From Nocardioides sp. (GTDB lineage Bacteria > Actinomycetota > Actinomycetes > Propionibacteriales > Nocardioidaceae): a DNA stretch of 7,536 nt. Below, one piece after another: positions 6,527 through 7,536 of this stretch. The stretch is from assembly GCA_021731205.1 (NCBI GenBank), contig JAKFXV010000345.1, positions 1 through 7,536 of the forward strand, given 5' to 3'. How positions within the stretch are numbered: the first letter of the stretch is position 1; each line of letters opens with the position of its first letter. The notes below the pieces were generated by a model. It searched no databases. It was not told where the DNA came from and saw only the letters and a program-made list of their open reading frames with translations. The translations under genes and the position numbers were made by a program.

Positions 6527-6596
6527 GCAGCCCATTTCCTCAACCACTGACGGGCGACCTCGCCGGTCGGGGGGTTTCGAGACGCTCGCTTTGCAG

Positions 6597-6641
6597 CCCG
6601 TTGGTTGAGGAGGGCGACGGAGGAGCCCGTCTCGAAACCAT
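6597..6641. repeat. 45-bp exact repeat, copy 1
   Basis: Begins CCCGTTGGTTGAGGAG and ends GTCTCGAAACCAT; identical over 45 bp to 6772-6816 in the same direction. Its core can form GGGC paired with GCCC around a 9-nt purine-rich loop. TGGTT near the left end and AACCA near the right end are inverted. Relative to the unit at 6653-6688 it is inverted and carries an alternative core between the same ends. Confidence 0.9.
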
Positions 6642-6652
6642 CCCTCGGTCGG

Positions 6653-6688
6653 GGTTTCGAGACGCTCGCTTCGCTCGCTCCTCAACCA
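6653..6688. repeat. Complete repeat unit with the CGCTCGCTTCGCTCGC core
   Basis: The only complete copy of the unit with this core in the window, 36 bp from GGTTTCGAGAC to CTCCTCAACCA. Its right 29-base part (with the next base) matches the following tandem copies with one substitution. The minus strand of the core contains GCGAAGC. Confidence 0.85.
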
Positions 6689-6689
6689 C

Positions 6690-6757
6690 CGACGGACGCT
6701 CGCTGCGCTCGCTCCTCAACCACCGACGGACGCTCGCTGCGCTCGCTCCTCAACCAC
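6690..6757. repeat. Perfect tandem duplication, 2 x 34 bp
   Basis: Two identical 34-bp units (6690-6723 and 6724-6757), each from CGACGGACGCTC to CCTCAACCAC. Each lacks the GGTTTCGA left end of the complete unit, so they are truncated copies amplified in tandem. The preceding complete unit supplies an imperfect third period. Copy number is likely to vary by slippage. Confidence 0.9.
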
Positions 6758-6771
6758 CGACGAGACCGACT

Positions 6772-6816
6772 CCCGTTGGTTGAGGAGGGCGACGGAGGAG
6801 CCCGTCTCGAAACCAT
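6772..6816. repeat. 45-bp exact repeat, copy 2, next to the helicase start
   Basis: Identical to 6597-6641 over 45 bp. It ends 21 bp before the chosen helicase start codon, so the helicase promoter and leader must lie within or very close to the array. Confidence 0.9.
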
Positions 6817-6827
6817 GCCGTCACAAT

Positions 6828-6832
6828 GGGAG
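6828..6832 (+). promoter_or_regulatory. Ribosome binding site deciding the helicase start
   Basis: GGGAG lies 5 nt before the ATG at 6838, a normal Shine-Dalgarno spacing. An in-frame ATG at 6826 overlaps this motif and has no ribosome site of its own, so 6838 is preferred. Confidence 0.6.
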
Positions 6833-6837
6833 ACATC

Positions 6838-7536
6838 ATGTCCACGGGCCGCCAGTTGCAGATCGCGTATCCCAGCCAGCTGCCCGTCAGCCAGAACCGC
6901 GAGGAGATCGCGCGGGCGATCAGGCAGCACCAGGTCGTGATCGTGGCCGGTGAGACCGGGTCGGGCAAGACGACTCAGCTCCCCAAGATCTGCCTCGAGC
7001 TGGGTCGCGGTCGCGCCCGGAAAGGCGTGGGCGGACTGATCGGGCACACCCAACCGCGCCGGATCGCCGCGCGCGCCGTGGCCGCCCGGATCGCCGAGGA
7101 ACTGGGCACCGAGCTGGGTGACCTGGTGGGCTATCAGGTCCGCTTCACCGACCAGACCTCGCCGCGCAACCGGGTGAAGTTGATGACCGACGGCATCTTG
7201 CTGGCGGAGTTGCAACGCGACCCGACCCTGCGCCGCTACGACACGATCATCATCGACGAGGCCCACGAGCGGAGCCTCAACATCGACTTCCTGCTCGGCT
7301 ATCTCAAGCATCTGCTGCCGCAGCGCCCGGACCTCAAGCTCATCATCACCTCGGCGACGATCGACCCGGATCGCTTCGCCGCCCACTTCGCCGACGCGGG
7401 TGGGCACCCCGCTCCGGTGATCGAGGTGTCCGGCCGTTCCTTCCCGGTCGAGATCCGCTATCGCCCGCTCGTGGAGAGTCGCGACGCCGAGATCGCCGAC
7501 GACGAGGGCGAGGTGGTGGGCCGCGACCAGACCGAG
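6838..7536 (+). CDS. hrpA: ATP-dependent RNA helicase HrpA, DEAH-box, 3' partial
   Basis: The open frame from ATG 6838 runs to the end of the window, 233 residues. Helicase motifs appear in order: Walker [10 protein letters not shown] (38-46), motif Ia TQPRRIAA (71-78), motif Ib TDGILL (117-122), motif II DEAH (140-143) and motif III SAT (172-174). The spacing, and the segments LVGYQVRF and [14 protein letters not shown], are characteristic of bacterial HrpA, a DEAH/RHA helicase of about 1300 residues that unwinds RNA and helps resolve stalled ribosomes in E. coli. The rest of the protein lies beyond the window, so completeness cannot be judged. The gene is divergent from the two-component operon and its start abuts the repeat array. 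Confidence 0.92.
   Translation, partial: MSTGRQLQIAYPSQLPVSQNREEIARAIRQHQVVIVAGETGSGKTTQLPKICLELGRGRARKGVGGLIGHTQPRRIAARAVAARIAEELGTELGDLVGYQVRFTDQTSPRNRVKLMTDGILLAELQRDPTLRRYDTIIIDEAHERSLNIDFLLGYLKHLLPQRPDLKLIITSATIDPDRFAAHFADAGGHPAPVIEVSGRSFPVEIRYRPLVESRDAEIADDEGEVVGRDQTE

Larger units (their letters stand above)
6537..6816. repeat. Mosaic array of palindromic intergenic repeat elements
   Basis: About 280 bp of the 361-bp divergent gap is built from fragments of one repeat family. A full unit reads, in one orientation, GGTTTCGAGACGCTCGCTTC and on through CTCGCTCCTCAACCA. From left to right there are: a right-end fragment (6537-6547); a left half beginning at 6573 with a degenerate core; an inverted unit with a different core (6597-6641); a complete unit (6653-6688); two tandem left-truncated units (6690-6757); and a second inverted unit (6772-6816). 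A shared CGGTCGGGG precedes the units at 6573 and 6653, and a CCGACG-like linker follows most CTCAACCA ends. Elements of this kind resemble REP/BIME-type sequences. I recall similar repeats in Nocardioidaceae-like genomes but cannot verify it here. No open reading frame across it looks like a gene. Confidence 0.85.

Noticed and set aside
6597..6641. Rho-independent terminator in the repeat stem-loop
   Set aside because: No T-run follows the weak 4-bp stem, and the flanking genes are divergent, so no transcript ends here by design.
6537..6816. CRISPR array
   Set aside because: The repeats occur in both orientations, the spacing is irregular, the tandem units have no unique spacers, and no cas gene is present.
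6822..6827. CACAAT as the helicase -10 box
   Set aside because: It matches the -10 pattern poorly, has no -35 partner, and would place the start of the mRNA downstream of the GGGAG ribosome site.
6601..6940. Small genes reading RSLRSLLNHRR-type peptides through the repeats
   Set aside because: The peptide repeats simply mirror the DNA repeats; there is no ribosome site or family signal, and the frames run out of phase into the helicase gene.
1..7536. Defence or toxin-antitoxin system, prophage or insertion sequence
   Set aside because: Apart from one unknown gene, every supported gene belongs to a familiar housekeeping or regulatory family, and no integrase, transposase or toxin motif was seen.

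Overview
The window is high-GC DNA with GTG/ATG starts and tightly packed genes, typical of an actinobacterium. The PhoP-like two-component pair, a DinB2-type polymerase otherwise known to me from mycobacteria, apparent leaderless promoters, and an intergenic repeat with TGGTTGAGGAG and GTCTCGAAACC ends (which I recall, unverified, from Nocardioidaceae-like genomes) suggest Propionibacteriales, perhaps a Nocardioides relative. This placement is inference. There is no rRNA, tRNA, integrase or transposase.

Left part (1-2101, + strand): the C-terminal 334 residues of a FUSC-type membrane protein, followed after 4 nt by a Y-family DNA polymerase of the DinB2 type. The polymerase has Ile instead of an aromatic residue at the predicted steric-gate position and no C-terminal clamp-binding motif. 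A minus-strand short-chain dehydrogenase (2082-2891) converges on it, and the two coding regions overlap by 20 bp.

Middle (2892-4248): a 53-bp divergent intergenic region carries a candidate -10 box for each flanking gene, placed so that both mRNAs would be leaderless. The right-hand gene is a Nudix hydrolase that ends where NrtR-like relatives continue into a winged-helix domain. Its last codons overlap a 270-residue protein I do not recognise. Third-position GC falls near the Nudix 3' end and stays lower in this unknown gene, which suggests a rearranged or acquired segment.

Right part (4249-7536): a minus-strand two-component operon consists of an OmpR/PhoP-type response regulator and, 5 nt downstream, its histidine kinase. 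Three 7-bp half-sites phased at 11 bp lie just upstream of the regulator. The two closest to the gene match the mycobacterial PhoP direct-repeat architecture, which points to autoregulation. The remaining 361-bp divergent intergenic region is mostly a mosaic array of palindromic repeats (6537-6816) in both orientations, including two exact 45-bp copies and a perfect 2 x 34-bp tandem. The array ends 21 bp before the start of an HrpA-type DEAH-box RNA helicase, of which the first 233 residues are present.

I see no defence island, CRISPR array or complete mobile element. The observations most worth following are the phased operator-like half-sites, the atypical polymerase steric gate, the truncated Nudix with its unknown partner, and the repeat array with conserved mini-hairpin potential.
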